Below, piece after piece: positions 9,944 through 18,879 of a stretch of DNA of 64,000 nucleotides. The position numbers were made by a program, and so were the translations under genes. This DNA comes from Bacteroidales bacterium. GTDB lineage: Bacteria; Bacteroidota; Bacteroidia; Bacteroidales; Muribaculaceae. A model generated the notes under the pieces. The model ran no database searches and was not told the origin of the DNA. It was given only the letters and a program-made list of their open reading frames with translations. Positions within the stretch are counted from its first letter, which is position 1; every line of letters starts with the position of its first letter. The DNA lies in assembly GCA_014800795.1 (NCBI GenBank), contig JAAVFL010000054.1:1-64000 (forward strand), in the 5' to 3' direction.

Positions 9944-11239
9944 TCAACATGTGTAGAACCGTGTGAAAGCGCGGATTGTATAAAGGTGGTCGGCAACAGC
10001 TGCCGTTTCACGACACGAGTGCATCGCCCACTGTGGGGCACCCATATCGACACCACGCACAGGAATCTGCGAAGTAAGTATATTGCCGAGTGTGGAACCA
10101 CCTGCTATATCGCTATGGTTCACGAACATCTGCACCGGCACACCAGCCTCTTCACAAATAACCTTGAATACGGCCGCTGAATCAGCATCCGTCATATACT
10201 TGCAATTGGCATTTACCTTTACAACCGGTCCACCCCCTAATACCGGATGATTTGTCGGATCATGTTTTGACTCGTAATTCGGATGAATGGCATGGCCATT
10301 GTCAGCCGATACCATAAACGAATTTGCAACAGCGCGACAGTAGCTCTCCTCATTACCCCCCAATGCAATGTTTATACGCTCTATTATATTGCGAAGTATA
10401 GGTGAGGCTGCCCCCTGCTTCGTACCCGAACCGGTCTCCTCGTTGTCGAATACAGCCATGATACGCGTCATCTTCTGAACGGAACCTGCGCTGTCAGTCA
10501 GAGCCTTGAACGCACAATGAACCATCTCGAGATCATCTATTCGGCCGGAAGATATAAATTCTTCGTTGACACCGAACAATACCGCCGGGGTCGTATCGTA
10601 AAGCGTCAGGTCATAGTCGAGAATCTGATCCGCATCAATACCCAGTTCACGGGCAAGTAGATTGAGAATATAGTTTTTCTTCTCTCCGGCTTCGGATAAA
10701 ATAGCCATAACCGGAAGCATGTCACGCTGCTTCGAAAGAGGATTTCCTTCGTTTACCGCACGGTTGAAGTGTATGGCAAGATGAGGAATAGTCAGCAGCG
10801 GACGATCAAATTTCACGAAACGCGCCACTGGCTCAAGAGCCGATTTCCCCCGGAGCATCACTCTACCGGCCAGCGACAGAGGACGGTCAAACCACGTATA
10901 AAGGATCGGACCGCCATAAACCTCGGTATTGAGTTTCAGAACATTACCGGAACATACCATCTCACAATCCGGTTTTACCCTGAAACCCGGAGAATCACTA
11001 TGAGCGCAGATGATCTTATAACCGTCCTCCGGACGGCCCAGCCCGGCTACGAAAGCGAACAAAGCCGAGTGGTTTTTTACCACATAATAACGCCCCCCTG
11101 GTTCGATATTCCATGCGTCAGCCATGCTGAGCTCGCGGAATCCAAGAGCGTCCAAACGCGATCGCAGGTTTTTAACCGCCAGAAAATTACAAGGTGAAGT
11201 ATTCAAAAACTTCAATAGGTCAGAGGTATTCTCATGCAT
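9944..11239 (-). CDS. M18 family aminopeptidase
   Basis: A 431-residue dinuclear zinc aminopeptidase of the aspartyl aminopeptidase family, expected to release N-terminal residues (often acidic) from cytoplasmic peptides. Metal and catalytic motifs are complete: AHSDSPGFRVKP (79-90, ligand H80, D82), GRIDDLEM (232-239, D235), DNEETGSGT (265-273, E267/E268), SADNGHAIHPNY (311-322, D313) and the C-terminal MHSCRE (406-411, H407). There is no signal peptide. It is the last gene of a three-gene minus-strand unit, 27 bases after the OstA-like gene, although no envelope role is obvious from the sequence. Confidence 0.93.
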   Translation of the reverse strand: MHENTSDLLKFLNTSPCNFLAVKNLRSRLDALGFRELSMADAWNIEPGGRYYVVKNHSALFAFVAGLGRPEDGYKIICAHSDSPGFRVKPDCEMVCSGNVLKLNTEVYGGPILYTWFDRPLSLAGRVMLRGKSALEPVARFVKFDRPLLTIPHLAIHFNRAVNEGNPLSKQRDMLPVMAILSEAGEKKNYILNLLARELGIDADQILDYDLTLYDTTPAVLFGVNEEFISSGRIDDLEMVHCAFKALTDSAGSVQKMTRIMAVFDNEETGSGTKQGAASPILRNIIERINIALGGNEESYCRAVANSFMVSADNGHAIHPNYESKHDPTNHPVLGGGPVVKVNANCKYMTDADSAAVFKVICEEAGVPVQMFVNHSDIAGGSTLGNILTSQIPVRGVDMGAPQWAMHSCRETAAVADHLYTIRAFTRFYTC

Positions 11240-11266
11240 GGTTGGGAAATGGTATTAGTGAGTCTA

Positions 11267-13219
11267 TTAATCATTTATAACTTGTTCCGTCTCATCCGCT
11301 TCGCCGGTTTCTTCTGTCGATTCGGAATCGGATTCCGTAGCTTCAGAACCCTCTTCGGGCACAACGTCATCGTCGGTAGTCGGCTCATCATCGGATATCA
11401 CAGCCGGCCCGGAAGATCCGGCAGGAGTATCAGTATATCCTCCGCGTGCTCCCGCACGTGAACCGAAGGGAGGTTCCTTCATAAGTTCGAGCATATCCGA
11501 CGATACATCGAACACATCTGCCGGCGATAACGGACGCAGAGGTTCCAACCATCGGAATTGCGAAAGGTAAAAGAGATTCTTTTTAGCTATATACAAAGGG
11601 GTCGTTGTGCCGGACGACTCGGGCCAGCATTTCATACGCTGTATCGTCTGATTTACAAAATCCACCGACATGAAAGAACATTGCAGATTTGCAATCTTAT
11701 TATATGTGGAATCAGCCTCTTCCGGAAGGAAAACCGCCTCCACGTTTCCGCTGATATCAAGATGCTTCAAGGCTCCGTTTTCAAAAAAGGCATCCATCTC
11801 CTTTCCCGTAAGCTGATTGTAAAATTCTTCATCTACCCATTCCGCCATAAATGCAAATTCTGGGAATTTCGCCCAGTCTGCCGTACTGTCATTCATATGC
11901 ACCTGGATAACATTCCCGAAAATCTGTTTGTTTTCATTCCACACCACCGGATGATAATGCATATACATCATGGAATCCCGCTGTACGAAAGTCATCGAAT
12001 CGCACAAACCCTGAAGATCGGAACGATAAAACCGCACATGTGGAGCTGCGATTATATGATGAGTTGTATCTGCAGGAATCGTTACGGAGTCATTGACCGC
12101 CATCGCCGGAATTATTGACAGAAGCGTACGTATTGTATCGGCATGCAGATAAAGCGTATCCCCGGAAGTTGAAAACTCCTTGGCCAGAGCCCGTCCGGTA
12201 ACCATCGCGCTATCTGCAACCTCAAAATAATAACCATAGTTGCCGCATAGCATCACTTTACTTGCTGTATCGGTAAGCTCTATATTACCGAAGGCCTCAC
12301 CAAAACCTAAGTTTTTATCATAATAGAGCGTATCTCCCGTTAAAGTGTTACCATTGCTTGCAACCACTGTCGAACGGCGATACAGGTCGGCCTGCGATGT
12401 CTCGGTGTTATATACGCCTCGGTCCGTATATATGATCCCTTCAGATGCTATAATCGTTGAAGTAGTATCAAGAATCGCGATATGCGTAAATGTATTGTAA
12501 AGCATATCGTCTGTATATATTTCAAGAGTATCATTGTCCGAAAGACTTGTCAGACGGACATTTTCACGAAACAATGCATCTTTAGTTGTCGGACTGTACT
12601 CTCCATAGCGCGAATCAAGCCGGTTATCACGGTCCGTCAATACTCCTCCTACCTCATAATAACCCAAATCTATCTCCATATCATAGTTGAAGATATCGGT
12701 TTCAAGAGTTACATCGCGGTTTATCAGCCGGACCTTCTTTCCCGGATCAGCATACAGTATCGCCAATTGTGTGGAATCTGAATAATCAAGTTGATCGGCA
12801 AATACAAAGAGCGTATCTCCCTGCTCCATCCTTACGTTACCGAAGGCCTGCAGCGAACCGGGATTGTCATAGAAATGGGCGCTGTCACAGAACATGTACA
12901 TATCTGCCCTCCGGAATTCCACGTCGCCTACTACGATCTGATAATCATGTCCTTCTACAGCGCGCAACTCGTTGGCACGCTCCAGAAACACACGGTCGTT
13001 CATATACCGGTTTGCAGTTGGAATCGTAGGACGAATTGCCACAGTGTCCGGTTGTCGCAGCGTACGGGGAACCTTACGGTCTGTCTGCATTGTTCCCTGC
13101 GCATTCGACGCACCGAAAAGCGAAGCGAATACAATCCCCGCTGCCATCGCGTAACCAACCCATAGCCCTCTCCTGCCTGAATTATGGCGCGAAGATTTCA
13201 TATGTGCATCAGCTCGCAT
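11267..13219 (-). CDS. OstA/LptA-like periplasmic protein
   Basis: A 650-residue exported protein with an N-terminal hydrophobic segment (GLWVGYAMAAGIVFASLFGA, about 18-37) and a long series of short beta strands (for example DVEFRRADMYMFCDSAHFY, VRMEQGDTLFVFADQLDY). This is the repetitive half-jellyroll of OstA/LptA domains. Such proteins bridge lipopolysaccharide across the periplasm or form the N-terminal part of LptD; Bacteroidetes carry a distinct OstA-like form without an obvious barrel, and this matches it. The last 65 or so residues are rich in Glu, Asp, Ser and Thr and probably disordered. It lies 14 bases after the SurA-like gene, echoing the lptD-surA pairing of proteobacteria. An alternative ATG is at 13201. 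Confidence 0.82.
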   Translation of the reverse strand: MRADAHMKSSRHNSGRRGLWVGYAMAAGIVFASLFGASNAQGTMQTDRKVPRTLRQPDTVAIRPTIPTANRYMNDRVFLERANELRAVEGHDYQIVVGDVEFRRADMYMFCDSAHFYDNPGSLQAFGNVRMEQGDTLFVFADQLDYSDSTQLAILYADPGKKVRLINRDVTLETDIFNYDMEIDLGYYEVGGVLTDRDNRLDSRYGEYSPTTKDALFRENVRLTSLSDNDTLEIYTDDMLYNTFTHIAILDTTSTIIASEGIIYTDRGVYNTETSQADLYRRSTVVASNGNTLTGDTLYYDKNLGFGEAFGNIELTDTASKVMLCGNYGYYFEVADSAMVTGRALAKEFSTSGDTLYLHADTIRTLLSIIPAMAVNDSVTIPADTTHHIIAAPHVRFYRSDLQGLCDSMTFVQRDSMMYMHYHPVVWNENKQIFGNVIQVHMNDSTADWAKFPEFAFMAEWVDEEFYNQLTGKEMDAFFENGALKHLDISGNVEAVFLPEEADSTYNKIANLQCSFMSVDFVNQTIQRMKCWPESSGTTTPLYIAKKNLFYLSQFRWLEPLRPLSPADVFDVSSDMLELMKEPPFGSRAGARGGYTDTPAGSSGPAVISDDEPTTDDDVVPEEGSEATESDSESTEETGEADETEQVIND

Positions 13220-13233
13220 GCCTACGATAAGCT

Positions 13234-14592
13234 TTATTTTCTGATTTTAAGCCAACCTTCATGCTCGAATTCACAGTCAATCCAGTTGTCCTCGATTTTA
13301 ACGTAAGTATCTTTTATCTTTTTCTCGATCCAGTCAGATACAAGTTTCTGACGGGCCGAATTCTCATACATCCCTTTCAGAACCTGATAATCATCCGAGA
13401 GGCTGGCTTTATGAGGTTCAATACGTGCCGTGAGCTTTACCATAGCGACTATATCACGGTTCAATTTCGGATCCTTCATTATAAACGGTTCTGATATATC
13501 GCCTACCTGCATATCGTTCACAACTTTAGCCACCTCCTGTGGAAGCTGCGCCATTTCGAAACGGCTTGAATTGTTTTCGGGATTCACCATCCGGCCGTGA
13601 TTATTTCGTGTATCCTTATCCTGCGACACATATGTCGCTTCCTCGAACGTATATTTTCCGTCCAGAATCAGTGTACGCAAGGAATCCAGGCGTGACACCG
13701 CCACTGTAAGTTCTGCCTCAGATACCTTCGGACGCAGAAGTATATGGCGCGTATTCACACGATCGCCACGCTTTTCTATCAGCTGAATAATATGGTAGCC
13801 GAACTGCGACTCCACAATCTTCGAGGCCTTCTTGGGATCATTAAGGTTAAATGCCACTGCCGCATACTCCGGATCAAGGCTACCGCGGCCCGAAAAACCG
13901 ATTTCGCCCCCACGCACACTTGATCCATCCTCGCTATGCAGGATTGCAAGGGTCGAGAACTGTGCCTCGCCGCTGTTAACACGATCGGCATAGTCGCGCA
14001 GACGGGCCTTTATATCATCGATCTCCTGCTGAGGAATCTTCGGGTTTATTGTTATTATCTCTGTCTCAACCTGAAGAGGGATATATGGAATGGAATCCTC
14101 TGGCAGATTATTGAAATACTTACGCACATCAGAGGGTGTCACCTTCAGATTTTTAGTAATATCCCGCTGTACCTGTGCAACCCTATACTGATTACGCATG
14201 CTTTCTGTCATCTGCTGCCGAAATTCGGCCATGGGCTTGCGGAAGTACTCCTCTACCTTTTCCTGTGATCCGAGATTGCTGATCAGATAATTGATACGGG
14301 CATCAACCTGCTGGGCAACCAACGATTCGTGAACCTCTACAGTATCTATGTCCGCCTGATGAAGAAACAACTTCTCGATGGCAAGCTGTTCGGGAATCAC
14401 ACAATATGGATCTCCCTTGACGGGCGTCTTCTCGTACAGCATCTGCTGATATGCTTCCTCAATCTCACTCTTATATATAGGCTGATCACCTACCATCCAT
14501 GCAACCTCTTCGATTACATTATTATTTGCTGCAAAAGCTGCAAAAGCGATCGCGCAACCGGCTATGGCAAAAGTAATATGTTTCAGTTTCAC
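13234..14592 (-). CDS. surA: SurA-like periplasmic chaperone / peptidyl-prolyl isomerase
   Basis: A 452-residue exported protein. Signal peptide at 1-22 (hydrophobic run ending AAFAA), a SurA N-terminal helical domain (about 25-160), then two parvulin-type domains at about 170-280 and 280-390. The second begins with the diagnostic strand VNTRHILLRPK; the first shows the parvulin GGEIGFSGRG turn (228-237). SurA family proteins hold unfolded outer-membrane proteins in the periplasm. It is the first gene of the unit with the OstA-like and M18 genes, behind its own promoter 92 bases upstream. The overall domain order supports SurA more than a plain PpiC or PpiD; no membrane anchor beyond the signal is seen. 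Confidence 0.88.
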   Translation of the reverse strand: MKLKHITFAIAGCAIAFAAFAANNNVIEEVAWMVGDQPIYKSEIEEAYQQMLYEKTPVKGDPYCVIPEQLAIEKLFLHQADIDTVEVHESLVAQQVDARINYLISNLGSQEKVEEYFRKPMAEFRQQMTESMRNQYRVAQVQRDITKNLKVTPSDVRKYFNNLPEDSIPYIPLQVETEIITINPKIPQQEIDDIKARLRDYADRVNSGEAQFSTLAILHSEDGSSVRGGEIGFSGRGSLDPEYAAVAFNLNDPKKASKIVESQFGYHIIQLIEKRGDRVNTRHILLRPKVSEAELTVAVSRLDSLRTLILDGKYTFEEATYVSQDKDTRNNHGRMVNPENNSSRFEMAQLPQEVAKVVNDMQVGDISEPFIMKDPKLNRDIVAMVKLTARIEPHKASLSDDYQVLKGMYENSARQKLVSDWIEKKIKDTYVKIEDNWIDCEFEHEGWLKIRK

Positions 14593-14683
14593 TATCTTAA
14601 ACGGAATTTAGTTACTATAATTTCAAGAGGAGAGAGAAAGGCGCGACATGTACACAATCTGCAAAGCCACAACATTCAAACCA

Positions 14684-14713
14684 CAAAGTTAATGTTTCTT
14701 TTTCAATTCACAA
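14684..14713 (-). promoter_or_regulatory. promoter for the surA-ostA-M18 unit
   Basis: On minus: TTG at 14713-14711, a 19-base spacer, then TAACTTTG at 14691-14684. The predicted leader is about 85 bases. Confidence 0.65.
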
Positions 14714-14840
14714 CAAACATTAAAGTTAACCTATGTAAATAATTTATCATGCATCGCAATCCGGATAGAATATTGATGCATCCGTCTCTCGATGACCCGC
14801 TCCAACCATATCTCCAGTAAAATTGCCCCTGCCAGACACA

Positions 14841-14883
14841 ATTATGCGGCAGAAACCGGTTAATACCGGTCCTGCCGCATAAT
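14841..14883 (-). terminator. hairpin downstream of aspartate kinase
   Basis: Arms 14841-14852 and 14872-14883 are perfectly complementary (12 bp) and enclose two ACCGGT blocks that can extend the stem. It lies 37 bases after the aspartate kinase stop. The U-tract is poor, so termination is an inference from position and stem strength. Confidence 0.55.
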
Positions 14884-14919
14884 CTGATAGTTTTCCATTC
14901 CGGCACCCTGCTCCGGCAG

Positions 14920-16239
14920 TTACGTCTCGGGAAACAATGCATCCGTCAGTGCATTGAGCGCACCCACCTTATCCTCGGCTTTCACGAGGAAAGAAATGTT
15001 ATAGTTCGAACCACCATATGATATCATACGCACTGGAATATCACGCAAGGCATCGACAGCCTTTGCTTCAAAACCGCGGTTATGCCACTCAAGATCACCC
15101 ACCACGCATATAATCACCATATCGTAATCGACCGTGACCGTGCCTATTTCCTTAAGCTCGTCAATTATATGCTCGAGCTTAAGAGGATTATCTATGGTAA
15201 CGGAAATGCCGACCTCTGAAGTGGCAATCATATCGATCGGGCGCTTGTAATTGTCGAAAATTTCGAATACACGATGGATAAACCCGGATGCCATAAGCAT
15301 GCGCGAGGATTTTATTTTTACCGCTATCACGCCATCTTTGGCTGCTACCGACTTTATACTGCGGGAATGCACGGTATTGTATATAAGCGTACCTCTCGCA
15401 GTCGGATCCATAGTGTTCAGTACCCTTATCGGAATATTATTGAACTTGGCTGGCATCACACAGGTAGGATGCAGAATCTTCGCTCCGAAATATGCCAGTT
15501 CGGCTGCCTCGTCGAAATGCAGCTCTGCTACCGGAGTGGTACGGTTCACGAAGCGCGGATCATTATTGTGCATTCCGTCGATATCTGTCCATATCTCAAT
15601 TTCGGCTGCATGTATGGCCGCTCCGATAAGGGAAGCTGTCAGGTCACTGCCCCCGCGTTGCAGATTATCTATTCCGCCGGTTGAATTACGGCATATGAAT
15701 CCTTGGGTCACAAACAGGTCCGCATCAGGATGATGTTCTATCATCGGACATAGAATCTCGGTTATATAATCTATATCAGCCTCTCCGTTCTCATCAGTAC
15801 GCATGAATTCAAGCGCCGGAAGCCATACGCAGTTTATTCCCTGCTCCTTCATATACAGCTCCATCATCGCTGTCGACATCAGCTCCCCTTGTGCGAGAAT
15901 AATCTTTTCATCGCTCGCTTCAAAATTATCGTGAGCCAACGAACGGAGCAACGCGAACGATTCGTCAAGTCTCTCGGTCGCCATACGGAGCATTTCCGGA
16001 TCGGAATAAAGCTCCGCAATCACTCCGCGGTAGCGGTTTTCAAGATTATTGATTGTATCCTTGGCGCCATTCACATTTTTACGGGACAGATAATCTGCTA
16101 TCTCCACCAGAGTATTGGTCGTACCCGACATAGCGGAGAGAACTATTATGTTTCTTCCACGTCCGCGAACAAGCTCCGCCACATCCTTTATCCTCTGGGC
16201 ACTCCCGACAGAAGTGCCGCCGAATTTCAAAACCTTCAT
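14920..16239 (-). CDS. lysC: aspartate kinase (monofunctional)
   Basis: A 439-residue kinase that phosphorylates L-aspartate, the first step toward lysine, threonine, methionine and diaminopimelate. The N-terminal motif KFGGTSVGSAQRI (4-16) and the downstream FVTQGFICRN and RGGSDLTASLIG segments define the amino-acid kinase domain. The C-terminal part (about 300-439) contains paired ACT domains, with VIAVKIKSSRM and DRVGA-like KVGALNALTDALF, which normally sense an end-product amino acid. No homoserine dehydrogenase is fused. It is 64 bases downstream of the ftsE-like gene and probably shares its transcript. Which amino acid inhibits it cannot be read from the sequence. Confidence 0.94.
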   Translation of the reverse strand: MKVLKFGGTSVGSAQRIKDVAELVRGRGRNIIVLSAMSGTTNTLVEIADYLSRKNVNGAKDTINNLENRYRGVIAELYSDPEMLRMATERLDESFALLRSLAHDNFEASDEKIILAQGELMSTAMMELYMKEQGINCVWLPALEFMRTDENGEADIDYITEILCPMIEHHPDADLFVTQGFICRNSTGGIDNLQRGGSDLTASLIGAAIHAAEIEIWTDIDGMHNNDPRFVNRTTPVAELHFDEAAELAYFGAKILHPTCVMPAKFNNIPIRVLNTMDPTARGTLIYNTVHSRSIKSVAAKDGVIAVKIKSSRMLMASGFIHRVFEIFDNYKRPIDMIATSEVGISVTIDNPLKLEHIIDELKEIGTVTVDYDMVIICVVGDLEWHNRGFEAKAVDALRDIPVRMISYGGSNYNISFLVKAEDKVGALNALTDALFPET

Positions 16240-16303
16240 ATTCTTTTACAAATACTTCTTTTATCTAAATGCTATCCCCTGCCCGTCCCGACAGTGAAAA
16301 TCA

Positions 16304-16966
16304 CTAATATACTATAAGTTCCTTCCCCTCGCACCGCATCACCCTCGCCGGATATTGATCAACCAGCTGAAGATTGTGCGTTGCCATAACCACAGCCGTT
16401 CCCTGATCCGCTATCTCATGAAGCGATCTTACGATGCTGTCGCCAGTCTGAGGGTCAAGATTACCAGTAGGCTCGTCGGCAAGAATAAGTTTCGGATTGT
16501 TAAGAAGCGCTCTGGCTATTACTATGCGCTGCTGCTCCCCGCCCGACAGTTCATGGGGCATCTTGTAAGACTTGTTACTCATCCCTACCCGCGATAATAC
16601 CTCTTCGATACGATCCTCTTTTTCACTACGGTCATGCCAGCCGGTAGCATCGAGAACAAACTTAAGGTTTTCGAACACATTACGGTCTGTCAGCAGCTGA
16701 AAATCCTGAAACACGATCCCTATGCTGCGCCGCAGCATAGGGATATCTTTCCGGCGAATATTCACCAGATCATAATCCATCACCCGTGCGCAGCCCGAAT
16801 ACAGCGGAATCTCGGCATACATTGACTTCAGCAAACTTGACTTACCGCTTCCTACCTTTCCGATAAGATAAGCGAACTCACCCTCGGAAAGCCGGAGATC
16901 CACATGCTTTAGAACTACAAGCTCCTTTCGCAGAATCTCCACATCCTTATAGTCGATTACATTCAT
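16304..16966 (-). CDS. ftsE: FtsE-like ABC ATPase
   Basis: A 220-residue single ABC nucleotide-binding domain. Walker A is GKVGSGKSS (37-45), then a Q-loop VFQDFQLL, signature LSGGEQQR, Walker [13 protein letters not shown] and the switch His in MATHN. The size and the sequence around the Q-loop fit FtsE, the cytoplasmic ATPase that pairs with the membrane protein FtsX to control peptidoglycan hydrolases at division. No ftsX is adjacent; in Bacteroidetes the two are often apart. A LolD-type role is the main alternative. Codons just upstream of the Q-loop form a perfect 29-base palindrome at 16716-16744. It is the upstream partner of the aspartate kinase gene. Confidence 0.85.
   Translation of the reverse strand: MNVIDYKDVEILRKELVVLKHVDLRLSEGEFAYLIGKVGSGKSSLLKSMYAEIPLYSGCARVMDYDLVNIRRKDIPMLRRSIGIVFQDFQLLTDRNVFENLKFVLDATGWHDRSEKEDRIEEVLSRVGMSNKSYKMPHELSGGEQQRIVIARALLNNPKLILADEPTGNLDPQTGDSIVRSLHEIADQGTAVVMATHNLQLVDQYPARVMRCEGKELIVY
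16716..16744. repeat. perfect 29-base palindrome inside ftsE
   Basis: Arms 16716-16729 and 16731-16744 (ATCCCTATGCTGCG and its reverse complement) flank a single C. On minus it encodes [10 protein letters not shown] with no effect on the reading frame. The symmetry stops abruptly at both ends. Confidence 0.9.
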
Positions 16967-17023
16967 TTCCGTTGAAATATCTTTTTACCGGGGACAACTA
17001 CCTCTCATACCCGGATTAAACTA

Positions 17024-17031
17024 CAAATTTA
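17024..17031 (-). promoter_or_regulatory. -7 element upstream of ftsE
   Basis: Reads TAAATTTG on minus, a TAnnTTTG match 57 bases before the ftsE start. A -33 element is not evident. Confidence 0.4.
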
Positions 17032-17146
17032 ACCCATCTTGAACCAACATAAGAGAGAGGGACAGTATGTTAACATTATTTTAACATTAATTCACTCCAA
17101 TCCATCCGCGACAGGCATTTAAGTCGAAAAAAAACTCGCCGTTAAA

Positions 17147-17177
17147 TTGCATTAATCAATTATATACGTTAATTTTG
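17147..17177 (+). promoter_or_regulatory. promoter for trigger factor
   Basis: TTG at 17147-17149, 20 bases, then TAATTTTG at 17170-17177. The start site would lie near 17184, about 48 bases before the ATG. Confidence 0.65.
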
Positions 17178-17231
17178 CATCTTGAAATATAATGCATAAC
17201 AGATTATAACAACATAAAAACACTTCATTTT

Positions 17232-18593
17232 ATGCAAGTTACGCTTGAAAAGACCGGCGATCTCGAAGGTCGCATCAAGGTCGAAGTAAACCAGAGCGAT
17301 TACATCGACAAAGTTAATCAGGAACTCAAAGAGATAGGGCGCAACCGGGTTATCCCCGGATTCCGCAAAGGTCACGTAAGCCTTGACCAGCTCCGTCGCC
17401 GTTTCGGCAAAGAAGTCAAGAGCCACGTACTCAACGAAGAAGTTTACCGCGCTGTAATCGATTACATCCGCGAGAACAAACTTGATATCCTCGGCGAACC
17501 CCTCCCCGTTGCCGTACAGGAAATCAGCCTCGATCAGCCCGATTACACATTCGAATATGAAGTAGGCCTCGCTCCCGAAATCAACGTCGAGCTCAACGAT
17601 CAGGTAACAATCCCATACTACACCATCAATGTCGACGACAAAATGGTGAACGACCAGGATCTGGCCCTCCGCGAACGCTTCGGCGCACAAGTCCCCGGCG
17701 AGCAGGTTGACGCCAAAGCTCTTGTAAAAGGTGCAATCATGCAGCTTAACGAAGACGGCACCGTCAAAACTGACGAAGGCGCAATTCAGGTAATCGACGG
17801 AATCGTGGCTCCCATGTACTTCAAGGACAAAGAACAGGCAGCACTCTTCGCCGATAAGAAAGTTGGCGACAAGGTTCGCTTCAACCCCTGGAAAACATGC
17901 GAGGGCAATGCAGCAGAACTTTCGTCAATGCTCCACATCAGCAAGGAACAGGCACCCGAGATGAAAGACGACTTCGAAATGGCGATTTCCGAAATCATCG
18001 TTCTCAAGCCTGCTGAGCATGGAGAGGAATTCTACAAAGAAGTATTCCCCGGCGGCGCAAACATCACCAACGAAGAAGAATACTTTGCCGAACTCCGAAA
18101 AATGATTGCAGCACAGCTTGCACCCAACAGCGAACGCCTCTTCAGCCGCGATGCCCACAATGTAATCCTCGATACATTCGGTAACTTCGACCTCCCTGCC
18201 GAATTCCTGAAAAAATGGCTCGTGGCACGCAACGCAGAGCTTACCGAGGAGAATGTAAACGCAGAATTCGAAAACATGGTCCCCGGCATAAAATGGGAAC
18301 TTCTCCAAGGCAAAATCGCACAGAACCTTGATATAAAGGTTACCGAAAACGATCTGCTCGACTTTGCAAAAGCTGTGGCATACCAGCAGTTCATGCAGTA
18401 TGGCATGACCAATATGGACGACGAAACCCTCACCAACTATGCACGACGCATTCTTGAAGACAAAAACTACGGACGTCGTCTTCGCGAGGAACTCGCCGAC
18501 CGAAAGATGTTCAATGCTATACGTGCAAAAGTTCATCTTGATGAGAAAAACGTAAGTCTCGATGAATTCAAAGCAGTTGCTGAAGCCAAGTAA
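17232..18593 (+). CDS. tig: trigger factor
   Basis: A 453-residue ribosome-associated chaperone that meets nascent chains at the exit tunnel. The N-terminal domain carries GFRKGHVS at 43-50, the counterpart of the GFRxGxxP ribosome-docking loop, with Ser where Pro is usual. The middle region (about 150-245) sits where the FKBP-type isomerase lies in E. coli, but the aromatic and acidic active-site residues are not recognisable, so isomerase activity is doubtful. The long helical C-terminal domain (about 250-453) forms the chaperone cradle. It has its own promoter and terminator and precedes clpP-clpX, the common tig-clpP-clpX order linking folding and proteolysis. Confidence 0.93.
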   Translation: MQVTLEKTGDLEGRIKVEVNQSDYIDKVNQELKEIGRNRVIPGFRKGHVSLDQLRRRFGKEVKSHVLNEEVYRAVIDYIRENKLDILGEPLPVAVQEISLDQPDYTFEYEVGLAPEINVELNDQVTIPYYTINVDDKMVNDQDLALRERFGAQVPGEQVDAKALVKGAIMQLNEDGTVKTDEGAIQVIDGIVAPMYFKDKEQAALFADKKVGDKVRFNPWKTCEGNAAELSSMLHISKEQAPEMKDDFEMAISEIIVLKPAEHGEEFYKEVFPGGANITNEEEYFAELRKMIAAQLAPNSERLFSRDAHNVILDTFGNFDLPAEFLKKWLVARNAELTEENVNAEFENMVPGIKWELLQGKIAQNLDIKVTENDLLDFAKAVAYQQFMQYGMTNMDDETLTNYARRILEDKNYGRRLREELADRKMFNAIRAKVHLDEKNVSLDEFKAVAEAK

Positions 18594-18613
18594 TTCAAAC
18601 TTATCTTCGACAT

Positions 18614-18666
18614 AAAAATTGTGCGGTCACGCCATGTGGATTTCCACAGTGCGACCGCACATTTTT
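18614..18666 (+). terminator. terminator of tig
   Basis: GTGCGGTC at 18621-18628 pairs with GACCGCAC at 18653-18660, with an inner TGTGGA/TCCACA stem and A-tract/T-tract flanks (ATTTTT after the right arm). It begins 20 bases after the tig stop. Confidence 0.8.
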
Positions 18667-18748
18667 CATGTCGCGGATGTTAGAAATAAACAACACATAC
18701 GCCACGTTTGAGTTCAGCGACACCCATACATACATTTTTTCTCTTATT

Positions 18749-18782
18749 TTTGGAGGAATTCGCAAAAAATGTATTATCTTTG
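18749..18782 (+). promoter_or_regulatory. promoter for clpP-clpX
   Basis: TTTG at 18749-18752 and TATCTTTG at 18775-18782. The 22-base spacer is slightly longer than usual. The leader to the clpP ATG is about 90 bases. Confidence 0.55.
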
Positions 18783-18879
18783 AGTTAGATTTGCAATCGA
18801 AATAATGTCGTTGCGGTTTGCGCATCAGACATATCCGAAAGCAGAATACTCCAATAAGAAAAAGAAACAACAAAAAGAT

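Larger units (their letters stand above)
14593..14919. other. 327-base intergenic region
   Basis: Between the SurA-like gene and aspartate kinase, both on minus. It contains the SurA promoter (14684-14713) and a 12-bp-stem hairpin (14841-14883) that probably ends the aspartate kinase message. The remaining sequence shows no ORF of note and no RNA gene that I can recognise. Confidence 0.6.
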
